Shown in pieces: positions 17,083 to 25,767 of a stretch of 60,245 bases of DNA. The position numbers and the translations under genes were made by a program. A model generated the notes under the pieces. That model was not told the origin of the DNA and did no database searches. It saw only the letters and a list, made by a program, of their open reading frames with translations. Within the stretch, counting starts at the first letter, position 1; each line of letters begins with the position of its first letter. The DNA is from Marinilabiliaceae bacterium UBA5488 (lineage in GTDB: Bacteria > Bacteroidota > Bacteroidia > Bacteroidales > Marinilabiliaceae), in NCBI GenBank assembly GCA_002427105.1, contig DIPM01000002.1, positions 1-60,245 of the forward strand, written 5' to 3'.

Positions 17083-18420
17083 ATGAAACTTTTCGAAACC
17101 ATTCGTAATATCTGGAAAATCGATGATCTCAGGAGTCGAATTCTTACCACTTTGGGTTTGATTTTGATATATCGCCTGGGCTCAAAAGTCGTTTTGCCCG
17201 GTATTGATCCTACTCAGTTGTCCAACCTCGCGGAGCAAACAAGCTCTGGGGTTATGGGATTGCTTAACATGTTTTCAGGGGGTGCATTTGCCAACGCTTC
17301 AATTATGGCTCTAGGTATTATGCCCTACATCTCAGCTTCTATTGTTATCCAGTTGCTGGGCATCGCAATTCCTTACTTCCAGCGCTTGCAGCGTGAAGGT
17401 GAAAGTGGCCGCCGGAAAATTAACCAGATAACCCGTTATTTGACAGTTCTTATCTTGTTGTTCCAGGCTCCCGGATATATTGCGAATTTACACATGCAGT
17501 TGCCCGATTCGGCCTTTGTTGCCTCCGGATGGAGGTTCACCGTCTCTTCAACAATCATACTTACCGCAGGTAGTATGTTTGTTATGTGGCTGGGTGAAAG
17601 AATTACCGATAAGGGTATTGGCAACGGTATTTCTCTGATTATTATGATCGGTATTATTGCACAATTGCCTTTTGCCCTTTTTGCTGAGTTGATATCGCGA
17701 CTTGAAGAAGGTGGTGGTTTGGTAATGTTACTGGTTGAAATAGTAGTTCTATTCTTCGTGTTTGAAGGAGCTATCTTGTTGGTTCAGGGAACACGCCGTG
17801 TTCCTGTTCAGTACGCGAAGAGAATAGTAGGTAATAAGCAATATGGCGGAGTTCGTCAGTATATCCCTCTTAAGGTTAATGCTGCCGGTGTAATGCCCAT
17901 TATTTTCGCTCAGGCGATTATGTTTATTCCTATTACTCTTGCCGGTTTTGTTGATAGTGAGTCGGCCACAGGTTTTGCGGCCACTTTCTCTGATTTTACC
18001 GGCTTCTGGTATAATTTTGTTTTTGCTTCGCTGATTATTCTCTTTACTTACTTCTACACTGCCATTACTGTTAATCCAACTCAAATGGCAGATGATATGA
18101 AGCGTAACGGCGGTTTTATTCCCGGTGTTAAGCCTGGCAAGAAAACAGCTGAGTTCTTAGATTCAGTGATGTCAAAGATTACTTTGCCGGGTTCTGTTTT
18201 CCTTGCACTGGTTGCAATTTTACCTGCCTTCGCGATGATGGCCGGTATAGACCAGAACTTTGCACATTTTTATGGAGGTACTTCTCTGCTTATTTTGGTA
18301 GGCGTGGTGCTCGACACACTTCAACAGATTGAGAGTCATTTGCTGATGAGGCATTATGACGGGTTGTTAAAATCTGGAAGAATAAAGGGTCGCACCGGAG
18401 GTGGAGCCTCTGCATATTAG
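17083..18420 (+). CDS. secY: Protein translocase subunit SecY
   Basis: A 445-residue inner-membrane channel of the Sec pathway with about ten hydrophobic segments. Typical stretches are GLLNMFSGGAFANASIMALGIMPYISASI (plug and TM2 region), the cytoplasmic loop QREGESGRRKINQITRY and GTRRVPVQYAKRIVG. Its N-terminal IWKIDDLRSRILTTLGLILIYRLGS is standard. Partners SecE and SecA are elsewhere in the genome. 17 bp to map. Confidence 0.97.
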   Translation: MKLFETIRNIWKIDDLRSRILTTLGLILIYRLGSKVVLPGIDPTQLSNLAEQTSSGVMGLLNMFSGGAFANASIMALGIMPYISASIVIQLLGIAIPYFQRLQREGESGRRKINQITRYLTVLILLFQAPGYIANLHMQLPDSAFVASGWRFTVSSTIILTAGSMFVMWLGERITDKGIGNGISLIIMIGIIAQLPFALFAELISRLEEGGGLVMLLVEIVVLFFVFEGAILLVQGTRRVPVQYAKRIVGNKQYGGVRQYIPLKVNAAGVMPIIFAQAIMFIPITLAGFVDSESATGFAATFSDFTGFWYNFVFASLIILFTYFYTAITVNPTQMADDMKRNGGFIPGVKPGKKTAEFLDSVMSKITLPGSVFLALVAILPAFAMMAGIDQNFAHFYGGTSLLILVGVVLDTLQQIESHLLMRHYDGLLKSGRIKGRTGGGASAY

Positions 18421-18437
18421 TAGTTGTAAGTGGGACG

Positions 18438-19217
18438 ATGATTTACTTGAAGAGTGATGAAGAGATAGAGTTGTTGCGGGAGAGTAATCTCCTTGTAGCT
18501 CGGACGCTTGCTGAGGTGGCAAAGGCCATTAAGCCCGGTGTTTCAACTCTGGCTCTGGATAAGATTGCTGAGACTTTTATCAGAGACCACAAGGGAGAAC
18601 CGGCGTTTTTGAACTATAACGGTTTTCCAAATTCACTCTGTACTTCTGTTAACGAACAGGTAGTTCACGGCATTCCCAACAATATTCCTTTGAAAGAAGG
18701 AGATATAGTATCAGTGGATTGTGGAGCTTTGTTGAACGGTTTCTATGGAGACAGTGCTTATACCTTTGAAATAGGGGAGGTAAAGCCGGAAGTCAAAGCT
18801 TTGCTTGAAGCAACCAAGGCCTCGCTCTATAAAGGTATCGAAAAAGCTGTTGAAGGCAACAGAATTGGAGATATCGGCTATGCAGTTCAGGAATATTGTG
18901 AAGCCAGGGGCTATTCGGTTGTGAGAGAAATGGTTGGGCATGGTGTTGGCCGTGACTTGCATGAAGCGCCTGAAGTCCCGAATTACGGACGACGCGGCAA
19001 TGGTATAAAGCTTCGCAAGGGAATGGTAATTGCTATTGAACCAATGATTAATCTCGGCAAGAGACAAATTTTAATGGAAGATGATCAGTGGACGATAAGA
19101 ACGGTTGACCGCAAGGTTTCCGCTCATTTTGAGCATACTGTCGCCATAGGAAAAAACGAATGTGATATACTTTCGAGTTTTAAATTTGTCGAAGAAGTAT
19201 TAACTTTGCAGTCTTAA
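18438..19217 (+). CDS. map: Methionine aminopeptidase type I
   Basis: A 259-residue metalloprotease that removes the initiator Met from new proteins. The five metal ligands are in SVDCGALLNGFYGDSAYTF (two Asp), EMVGHGVGRDLHEAP (His), VIAIEPMIN (Glu) and AHFEHTVAI (Glu preceding His). There is no N-terminal zinc-finger extension. secY and map are adjacent without adk, as in other Bacteroidetes. Confidence 0.96.
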   Translation: MIYLKSDEEIELLRESNLLVARTLAEVAKAIKPGVSTLALDKIAETFIRDHKGEPAFLNYNGFPNSLCTSVNEQVVHGIPNNIPLKEGDIVSVDCGALLNGFYGDSAYTFEIGEVKPEVKALLEATKASLYKGIEKAVEGNRIGDIGYAVQEYCEARGYSVVREMVGHGVGRDLHEAPEVPNYGRRGNGIKLRKGMVIAIEPMINLGKRQILMEDDQWTIRTVDRKVSAHFEHTVAIGKNECDILSSFKFVEEVLTLQS

Positions 19218-19237
19218 AAAAATAAAGAAAGATTAAT

Positions 19238-19456
19238 ATGGCTAAACAAGCCTCTATAGAACAAGATGGTACAATTATCGAAGCACTTTCCAACGCTATG
19301 TTTCGCGTAGAGCTGGAGAACGGACATGTGATCACCGCACATATCTCCGGGAAAATGCGTATGCATTATATAAAGATTTTACCCGGTGACAAGGTCAAAG
19401 TGGAAATGTCGCCTTATGACCTTACAAAGGGTAGAATTAGTTACAGGTATAAATAA
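19238..19456 (+). CDS. infA: Translation initiation factor IF-1
   Basis: A 72-residue OB-fold factor that blocks the A site during initiation. MAKQASIEQDGTIIEALSNAMFRVELENGH and GKMRMHYIKILPGDKVKVEMSPYDLTKGRI match the family over its full length. 20 bp after map, 21 bp before rpmJ. Confidence 0.97.
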   Translation: MAKQASIEQDGTIIEALSNAMFRVELENGHVITAHISGKMRMHYIKILPGDKVKVEMSPYDLTKGRISYRYK

Positions 19457-19477
19457 CGTACTCAATACTAAAGTAAA

Positions 19478-19594
19478 ATGAAGGTAAGAGCATCAATCAA
19501 AAAGCGTAGTGCCGACTGCAAAATTGTAAGGCGTAAAGGACGCTTGTATGTGATTAATAAGAAGAATCCAAAGTTTAAACAACGTCAAGGATAA
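19478..19594 (+). CDS. rpmJ: 50S ribosomal protein L36 (zinc-free type)
   Basis: A 38-residue protein, the smallest in the window. It starts MKVRASIKKRSADCKIVRRK and ends KKNPKFKQRQG. Zinc-binding L36 has three Cys and one His; here only Cys14 remains, and the other positions are Ser11, Asn and Phe, so it cannot hold zinc in the usual way. This C-minus form is common in Bacteroidetes. Placed between infA and rpsM as expected. Confidence 0.95.
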   Translation: MKVRASIKKRSADCKIVRRKGRLYVINKKNPKFKQRQG

Positions 19595-19604
19595 ATTATA
19601 GAAT

Positions 19605-19982
19605 ATGGCAAGAATTGCAGGAGTAGACATCCCGGCAAACAAAAGAGGTGAAATCGCGTTGACCTATATTTACGGTATTGGCCGTAGCAAGGCAACATCA
19701 CTGCTTACCGAAGCCGGTATAGATGTTAGTATGAAAGTAAAAGATTGGAACGATGACCAGATAACTGCCATTCGTGAGTTAATTGGCTCGACCATCAAGA
19801 CCGAAGGTGAATTACGCTCGGAGGTACAGCTGAACATTAAGCGATTAATGGACATAGGTTGCTATCGCGGAATACGTCACCGTATTGGTTTGCCGGTTCG
19901 CGGCCAGTCAACTAAGAATAATGCTCGTACCCGTAAAGGAAAGAAGAAAACGGTTGCGAACAAGAAGAAAGCTACTAAATAA
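19605..19982 (+). CDS. rpsM: 30S ribosomal protein S13
   Basis: A 125-residue head protein bridging the subunits. MARIAGVDIPANKRGEIALTYIYGIG and the C-terminal GLPVRGQSTKNNARTRKGKKK tail, which contacts P-site tRNA, identify it. 10 bp gaps on both sides. Confidence 0.97.
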   Translation: MARIAGVDIPANKRGEIALTYIYGIGRSKATSLLTEAGIDVSMKVKDWNDDQITAIRELIGSTIKTEGELRSEVQLNIKRLMDIGCYRGIRHRIGLPVRGQSTKNNARTRKGKKKTVANKKKATK

Positions 19983-19992
19983 TCATTAAAGC

Positions 19993-20382
19993 ATGGCAAA
20001 GAAGGCAGGAACTCAGAAGAAAAGAGTCGTGAAGGTGGAAGCCTTAGGACAGGCACACATTCACTCGTCGTTCAATAACATTATCGTATGTTTGACCAAC
20101 TCAAACGGGCAGGTAATCTCCTGGTCGAGTGCAGGGAAAATGGGATTCAGAGGCTCAAAGAAGAACACTCCCTACGCAGCACAAACAGCAGCTGCAGATT
20201 GCGCTAAGGTGGCATACGATTTGGGCTTACGTAAAGTAAAAGTATATGTGAAAGGACCGGGTAATGGTCGTGAATCAGCAATTCGTTCAATTCATACTTC
20301 AGGTATCGAAGTTAGCGAAATCGTTGATGTTACACCAATGCCGCATAACGGTTGTCGTCCCCCAAAGAGACGTAGAGTATAA
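19993..20382 (+). CDS. rpsK: 30S ribosomal protein S11
   Basis: A 129-residue platform protein next to the mRNA exit. AHIHSSFNNIIVCLTNSNGQVISWSSAGKMGFRGSKKNTPYAAQ and the end PMPHNGCRPPKRRRV are canonical. It is followed by the longest gap in the whole cluster (141 bp). Confidence 0.97.
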   Translation: MAKKAGTQKKRVVKVEALGQAHIHSSFNNIIVCLTNSNGQVISWSSAGKMGFRGSKKNTPYAAQTAAADCAKVAYDLGLRKVKVYVKGPGNGRESAIRSIHTSGIEVSEIVDVTPMPHNGCRPPKRRRV

Positions 20383-20489
20383 TTTTTTAACTAGTTATTA
20401 ACCATAAGTTTTTGTTTTGAATTTTGAATACTGGTGGGTTATATCTAAACCTTCCTTCAATAATCTTGCGGCTGTCATATTCAATTTTT

Positions 20490-20517
20490 AAAATCAAAAA
20501 TTTAAAATCAAAAATTT
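20490..20517. repeat. Two tandem 14-bp units in the rpsK-rpsD gap
   Basis: AAAATCAAAAATTT occurs twice in direct contact (20490-20503, 20504-20517), ending seven bases before the rpsD ATG. The 141-bp gap is otherwise AT-rich and shows no TAnnTTTG box and no hairpin with a T-run. Confidence 0.7.
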
Positions 20518-20523
20518 AGTAGA

Positions 20524-21129
20524 ATGGCTAGATACATAGGTCCAAAGACTAAAATTGCACGAAAGTTCGGGGAGCCGATTTATGGCCCCGATAAGAATTT
20601 TGAAAAGAAAAATTACCCTCCGGGACAGCATGGAAATAACCGGAGAAGAAAGACAAGTGAGTATGGCACCCAGCTCAAAGAGAAGCAAAAAGTGAAATAT
20701 CTATACGGCCTTCTTGAAAAGCAGTTCCGCAACTTGTTTGAAAAAGCTAACAGCCACCACGGTATTACCGGTGAGGTGTTACTTATATTGTTAGAATCAC
20801 GCTTAGATAATGTGGTTTTTCGCATGGGTCTGGCTCCTTCAAGAGCAGCTGCCCGTCAGTTGGTTTCTCACCGACATATAACTGTTGATGGAGCTGTTGT
20901 TGACATCCCTTCTTACAGTTTGAAAGCCGGTCAGATTGTTGGCGTGCGTGAGAAATCCAAATCGCTGGAGTCGATAAATACTTCATTATTAAATACAAGT
21001 GTTCATAAGTATTCTTGGCTTGAATTTGACAAAACAGGAATGGTAGGAAAATTCCTAAATGCTCCTGAAAGGTCAGAGATACCCGAGAACATCAAAGAAC
21101 AGTTGATTGTAGAATTGTACTCTAAATAA
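20524..21129 (+). CDS. rpsD: 30S ribosomal protein S4
   Basis: A 201-residue primary 16S-binding protein. The S4 RNA-binding domain is seen in ESRLDNVVFRMGLAPSRAAARQLVSHRHITVDG. Its N-terminus, MARYIGPKTKIARKFGEPIYG, lacks the Cys cluster of zinc-binding S4, the third zinc-free case in this cluster. In E. coli S4 represses the alpha operon; the unusual gap upstream could host such control here, but no structure supports it. Confidence 0.96.
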   Translation: MARYIGPKTKIARKFGEPIYGPDKNFEKKNYPPGQHGNNRRRKTSEYGTQLKEKQKVKYLYGLLEKQFRNLFEKANSHHGITGEVLLILLESRLDNVVFRMGLAPSRAAARQLVSHRHITVDGAVVDIPSYSLKAGQIVGVREKSKSLESINTSLLNTSVHKYSWLEFDKTGMVGKFLNAPERSEIPENIKEQLIVELYSK

Positions 21130-21138
21130 TTTATTCTT

Positions 21139-22131
21139 ATGGCAATATTAGCGTTCCAAAAACCTGATAAGGTCATCATGCTCGAGGCTGATGATAAGTT
21201 CGGTCGATTTGAATTCCGTCCTCTTGAACCAGGATATGGTATAACTGTTGGAAATGCCTTAAGAAGAATCTTGCTCTCTTCGTTGGAGGGCTATGCAATC
21301 ACGACTGTTAAGATTGAAGGTGTTGAGCATGAGTTTTCCAGCATACCCGGTGTGGTTGACGATGTTACTGAGATAATGTTGAATCTGAAGCAGGTAAGAT
21401 TAAAGAGAATAGTAGAAGAAAGCGACAGTGAGCAGTTTTCTATCTCGGTTTCAGGCAAGGACTCTTTTGTAGCCGGCGACTTCGACAAGCTGATGACCAA
21501 TTTCAAGGTTTTAAACCCTGAACTGGTTATAGCACGTATGAATCCCGAGGTCAACCTTCAGCTTTCAATTACTATCGGCAAGGGTCGCGGCTGGGTGCCT
21601 GCTGAGGAGAACCGTTCGGCTGATCAGGAGTTTGGCACTATTGCCATTGACTCTATTTTCACTCCTATCCGTAATGTAAAGTATTGGGTTGAGAACTTCC
21701 GGGTTGAACAGAAGACCGACTACGAAAAGTTGATGTTGGAGATAACTACCGATGGTTCAATTTTTCCAAAAGACGCCTTAAAGGAAGCAGCAAAAATTCT
21801 GATACATCACTTTATGTTGTTCTCTGATGAAAAGATAACTCTTGACTCGGATGAGAAATTTGGTAATGAAGAGTTTGATGAAGAAGTACTGCATATGCGT
21901 CAGTTGTTGAAGACTAAGCTGGTTGACCTTGACCTGTCGGTTAGGGCTCTTAACTGCCTGAAAGCTGCTGATGTTGAGTCTTTAGGTGAGTTGGTGCAAT
22001 ACAACCGGAACGATCTTCTTAAATTCAGAAACTTCGGCAAGAAGTCATTGACTGAGCTTGATGATTTGCTGGGCAACCTGAATCTGAATTTCGGTATGGA
22101 TATTCAGAAGTATAAATTAGACAAGGAATAA
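21139..22131 (+). CDS. rpoA: RNA polymerase alpha subunit
   Basis: A 330-residue subunit that dimerises to start polymerase assembly. The N-terminal domain has EPGYGITVGNALRRILLSSLEGYAIT and the C-terminal domain has NCLKAADVESLGELVQYNRNDLLKFRNFGKKSL, which binds UP elements and activators. Nine bp after rpsD and six before rplQ. Confidence 0.97.
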   Translation: MAILAFQKPDKVIMLEADDKFGRFEFRPLEPGYGITVGNALRRILLSSLEGYAITTVKIEGVEHEFSSIPGVVDDVTEIMLNLKQVRLKRIVEESDSEQFSISVSGKDSFVAGDFDKLMTNFKVLNPELVIARMNPEVNLQLSITIGKGRGWVPAEENRSADQEFGTIAIDSIFTPIRNVKYWVENFRVEQKTDYEKLMLEITTDGSIFPKDALKEAAKILIHHFMLFSDEKITLDSDEKFGNEEFDEEVLHMRQLLKTKLVDLDLSVRALNCLKAADVESLGELVQYNRNDLLKFRNFGKKSLTELDDLLGNLNLNFGMDIQKYKLDKE

Positions 22132-22137
22132 GTAACG

Positions 22138-22686
22138 ATGAGACATAGAAAAAAAATCAACCATCTGGGCAGAACCAGTTCTCACAGAAAGGCTATGCTT
22201 TCAAACATGGCATCGTCTTTAATTTTACATAAGAGAATCAAGACTACGGTAGCAAAAGCTAAGGCATTGAGAATGTATGTTGAGCCGCTTATCAATCGCT
22301 CAAAAGAAGATACTACTCACTCTCGTCGCGTAGTTTTTAGTCACTTGCAGGATAAGGAAGCTGTTTCTGAACTTTTTCGCGAGGTGTCGCAAAAAGTAGC
22401 AAGCCGTCCCGGAGGATATACACGTATTTTGAAGTTAGGTAACCGCTTGGGTGATGCAGCAGAAATGTGCTACATCGAATTGGTTGACTATAACGAGAAT
22501 ATGTTGGCTGCATCCGGCGCTAAAGCTGAAGAAAAGAAAACTACACGTCGTAGCCGCCGCAGCACTAAGAAAGTTACGGCTGATGTGGCTGCCGAAACTA
22601 AGGCTCCTGCCGCTGAGGCATCTGTTGAAAAGGCTGAACCTCAAAAAGAGGATAAGACCCCTGAAGCAGAGCAAACAGAAGAATAA
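22138..22686 (+). CDS. rplQ: 50S ribosomal protein L17 with C-terminal extension
   Basis: A 182-residue protein. The conserved part (MRHRKKINHLGRTSSHRKAML to RLGDAAEMCYIELVDYN) ends near residue 125. An extension of about 57 residues rich in Lys, Ala and Glu follows (ending TPEAEQTEE). Long charged tails on L17 are usual in Bacteroidetes and are likely disordered. Last gene of the supercluster; an intrinsic terminator follows 49 bp downstream. Confidence 0.96.
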   Translation: MRHRKKINHLGRTSSHRKAMLSNMASSLILHKRIKTTVAKAKALRMYVEPLINRSKEDTTHSRRVVFSHLQDKEAVSELFREVSQKVASRPGGYTRILKLGNRLGDAAEMCYIELVDYNENMLAASGAKAEEKKTTRRSRRSTKKVTADVAAETKAPAAEASVEKAEPQKEDKTPEAEQTEE

Positions 22687-22734
22687 TGGACAGCAGACTA
22701 ATTAAGCTCTGCCTCCGGTAAACGTTCTTGAAAA

Positions 22735-22769
22735 GGGGATAAAGACTCTAGGGGCTTTATCCTCTTTTT
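22735..22769 (+). terminator. Terminator of the ribosomal supercluster
   Basis: GGGGATAAAG (22735-22744) pairs with CTTTATCCTC (22755-22764), 10 bp with one G-T pair, then five Ts. It lies 49 bp after rplQ. Confidence 0.85.
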
Positions 22770-22809
22770 GTTGAATTTTATTAATAATATATCATAAACA
22801 ACAACCATT

Positions 22810-24114
22810 ATGGGATTAATTGCTAACATCCATGGTCGTGAGATTTTAGACTCTCGCGGCAACCCGACTATTGAAGTTGAGGTTACTTTAGAATGCGGCA
22901 TCATTGGTCGCGCTGCTGTTCCTTCAGGAGCATCTACAGGCGAAAATGAAGCGCTGGAGCTTCGCGACGGCGACAAGAAGAGATACCTTGGAAAGGGTGT
23001 TCTTAAAGCTGTTGATAATGTAAACAAGGTTATCGCTCCTGCTCTTATTGGTTTCAGCTCTCTGGATCAGGTGGCAGTTGACCGCAAAATGCTTGAGCTG
23101 GATGGTACCAAGACTAAGAGCAAACTGGGTGCTAACGCTATCCTTGGAGTATCTCTTGCTGTGGCTAAGGCTGCTGCCGAATATTCAGGAATGCCCCTTT
23201 ACAGGTATATCGGCGGAGTAAATGCCAAGACTCTTCCTGTTCCTATGATGAACATTATCAATGGTGGCTCTCACTCTGATGCTCCTATTGCATTCCAGGA
23301 GTTTATGATTCGCCCCGTTGGTGCCAAGAGTTTCCGCGAAGGATTGCGTATGGGTGCTGAGGTGTTTCATTCTCTTAAGAAAGTATTACATGACCGCGGT
23401 CTTAGCACTGCTGTTGGCGATGAAGGTGGTTTTGCCCCGGCGCTTGATGGTACCGAAGATGCTTTGAACAGCATTATCAAGGCTATTGAAGCTGCCGGAT
23501 ACAAGGCCGGTCGTCTTGAAGACGGCGGACAAGTATCTATCGCTCTTGACTGCGCTGCATCTGAGTTTTACAGCAAGGGAATTTACGACTATTCTAAGTT
23601 TGAAGGCCAGAACGGAAAGAAAAGAGACAGCAAACAACAAGTTGAGTTCTTGTCTGAATTGGTTGCAAAGTTCCCTATCGATAGTATAGAAGACGGTTGC
23701 CATGAAGGAGACTGGGACGGTTGGGTTGCTCTTACAAAGGCTCTTGGCGACAAGTGTCAGTTGGTGGGTGATGACCTGTTTGTTACTAACGTTGAGTACC
23801 TCAAAAAAGGTATTGAACTTGGAGCAGCCAACTCAATTCTGATTAAGGTTAATCAGATTGGTACCCTGACTGAAACTATGGATGCCATTGAAATGGCTCA
23901 CCGTGCAGGATATACTTCTGTTACATCTCACCGCTCAGGCGAAACTGAAGATGCTACCATTGCTGATATAGCAGTAGCTACCAACAGCGGTCAAATCAAA
24001 ACCGGCTCATTAAGTCGTTCAGACCGTATGGCTAAGTACAATCAACTGCTTCGCATCGAAGAAGAGTTGGGCGCTGATGCCGTTTATGGATACAAGAAAG
24101 TAGTGAGGAAGTAA
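22810..24114 (+). CDS. eno: Enolase
   Basis: A 434-residue glycolytic enzyme that interconverts 2-phosphoglycerate and phosphoenolpyruvate. Conserved segments: ILDSRGNPTIEVEV, GASTGENEALELRDGD, the metal and catalytic region QLVGDDLFVTN with ILIKVNQIGTLTE (catalytic Lys) and SHRSGETED. Length standard. Single-gene unit between the cluster terminator and its own terminator; no TAnnTTTG box is seen in the 40 bp upstream. Confidence 0.97.
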   Translation: MGLIANIHGREILDSRGNPTIEVEVTLECGIIGRAAVPSGASTGENEALELRDGDKKRYLGKGVLKAVDNVNKVIAPALIGFSSLDQVAVDRKMLELDGTKTKSKLGANAILGVSLAVAKAAAEYSGMPLYRYIGGVNAKTLPVPMMNIINGGSHSDAPIAFQEFMIRPVGAKSFREGLRMGAEVFHSLKKVLHDRGLSTAVGDEGGFAPALDGTEDALNSIIKAIEAAGYKAGRLEDGGQVSIALDCAASEFYSKGIYDYSKFEGQNGKKRDSKQQVEFLSELVAKFPIDSIEDGCHEGDWDGWVALTKALGDKCQLVGDDLFVTNVEYLKKGIELGAANSILIKVNQIGTLTETMDAIEMAHRAGYTSVTSHRSGETEDATIADIAVATNSGQIKTGSLSRSDRMAKYNQLLRIEEELGADAVYGYKKVVRK

Positions 24115-24135
24115 TTTCTTTCTGAAGTATTATTT

Positions 24136-24164
24136 AAAAAGCCACCTGCGAAGGTGGCTTTTTT
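24136..24164 (+). terminator. Terminator after eno
   Basis: AAAAAGCCACCT (24136-24147) pairs with AGGTGGCTTTTT (24152 on), a 12-bp stem with a short GCGA loop and six Ts. Confidence 0.9.
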
Positions 24165-24272
24165 CGTTATTTAGATTCTATCGGTCTGATAATAGAACAA
24201 AAATGATTTTTTAATGTTTTTAATATAATAAAAAGTAACCAATAATTTATGATAATATAATCAGACAACATT

Positions 24273-25586
24273 ATGGATCCGGTAAAACAAAAACTAAAAG
24301 AAGTAGGAAGTGTACGAGCGGAAACCTTGAAGAAGCTCGTCAAGGAACACGGTAACGATGTAATTCAGGAAGTAACTCTCGAACAGGTTATCTCGGGCAT
24401 GAAGGGGATGGTAGCATTGCTTACTGACACTTCTTCTCTGGATCCTGAAGAAGGAATTCGCTTCAGGGGCTTTTCAATACCTGAACTGAGGGCACATTTG
24501 CCTAAGCTCAAAGATGATGGTGAGCCCTTACCTGAAGGGCTGTTTTACCTGATGTTGATAGGCGAAATTCCTGATAAGAAGGTCGTTGAGTATATCTCAA
24601 AAGACTGGGCGCATCGTGCAGCTGACATCCCCGGCCATGCCTTTGATGTTATCAACGCCCTGCCCAAGACCGCGCACCCCATGATTCAGTTTAATACAGC
24701 CATTTTGGCCATGAGTACGGAGTCACACTTTCGTAGAGCCTATATGGATGGCATGGATAAGAAGGATTACTGGGATCCTATGTATGAAGGGGTAAACGAC
24801 CTGCTTAGCCGTCTGCCGGTAATTGCAGCATATATCTATCGCAGGGTGTTCCATAACGAGAAGTATATCGATCTTGACCCCTCTCTTGATTGGGCAGGCA
24901 ACCTGGCTCACATGATGGGCTATGATAGTGAAGAAGTGAAGCGCTTGATGCGGCTGTACATGGTTCTTCATTCCGATCACGAAGGAGGCAATGTCTCGGC
25001 GCATACAACCCATCTTGTGGGCACGGCCTTGTCTAATCCATATTATAGTTTCGCCGCAGGTATGAACGGATTAGCGGGACCCTTGCACGGTATGGCAAAC
25101 CAGGAGGTGATGAACTGGCTGGAGCATTTGATTAAAGATATTGGTACCGACAGACCAAGCAAAGCGCAGATAAAAGAGTATGCAGAAAATACAATAAAAC
25201 AGGGACGTGTAATACCCGGATACGGACACGCGGTGTTGCGCAAGACCGACCCGCGCTTCTCCGAGCAGCTGGATTTCGCCAATAAGTATATTCCCAACGC
25301 ACCGCTTATCGAGCTGATAAGGAATATTTACGAGGTGGTACCTGATGTGCTCAGAGCTACGGGCAAGGTGAAAAATCCATGGCCTAATGTCGATGCTATC
25401 TCAGGCAGCCTATTGTCAAGTTACGGCATTACCGAATATCCCATCTACACGGTATTATTTGGCGTTTCCAGGGCGCTGGGCGTCCTGTCTTCACTGGTTT
25501 GGGACAGAATTTACGGGCAGCCGCTGGAGCGGCCTTCATCCAATACCTTGGAGTGGTACATGGAAAAGGTTGGTTTTAAGGGATAA
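24273..25586 (+). CDS. gltA: Citrate synthase (eukaryotic-like type)
   Basis: A 437-residue enzyme that joins acetyl-CoA and oxaloacetate to citrate. The catalytic residues lie in VLHSDHEGGNVSAH (first His), VIPGYGHAVLRKTDPRF (second His) and NVDAISGSLLSSYG (Asp). These contexts resemble the mitochondrial enzyme more than E. coli GltA, so it is the eukaryotic-like form that Bacteroidetes often carry, and NADH inhibition is not expected. Single-gene unit, closed by its own terminator; no aconitase or isocitrate dehydrogenase is next to it. Confidence 0.93.
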   Translation: MDPVKQKLKEVGSVRAETLKKLVKEHGNDVIQEVTLEQVISGMKGMVALLTDTSSLDPEEGIRFRGFSIPELRAHLPKLKDDGEPLPEGLFYLMLIGEIPDKKVVEYISKDWAHRAADIPGHAFDVINALPKTAHPMIQFNTAILAMSTESHFRRAYMDGMDKKDYWDPMYEGVNDLLSRLPVIAAYIYRRVFHNEKYIDLDPSLDWAGNLAHMMGYDSEEVKRLMRLYMVLHSDHEGGNVSAHTTHLVGTALSNPYYSFAAGMNGLAGPLHGMANQEVMNWLEHLIKDIGTDRPSKAQIKEYAENTIKQGRVIPGYGHAVLRKTDPRFSEQLDFANKYIPNAPLIELIRNIYEVVPDVLRATGKVKNPWPNVDAISGSLLSSYGITEYPIYTVLFGVSRALGVLSSLVWDRIYGQPLERPSSNTLEWYMEKVGFKG

Positions 25587-25613
25587 TTCATATCCTGCTT
25601 TTGAATAGACTGA

Positions 25614-25650
25614 AACCTCTGCACGTTTTTTTTGTGCGGGGGTTTTATTT
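25614..25650 (+). terminator. Terminator after gltA
   Basis: AACCTCTGCAC (25614-25624) pairs with GTGCGGGGGTT (25634-25644), 11 bp with two G-T pairs, a 9-nt T-rich loop and a T-rich tail. Confidence 0.8.
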
Positions 25651-25767
25651 ATGGGTCTTTCTCTTATCTTTATGCCTTCTAAGTAAAGTACAAAACGCTG
25701 TTTGAATGGAACGAATTTTAAAAAGCTGCGTATAACATTTGTTATGGGCTTTTTTTATTTTCTTAAT

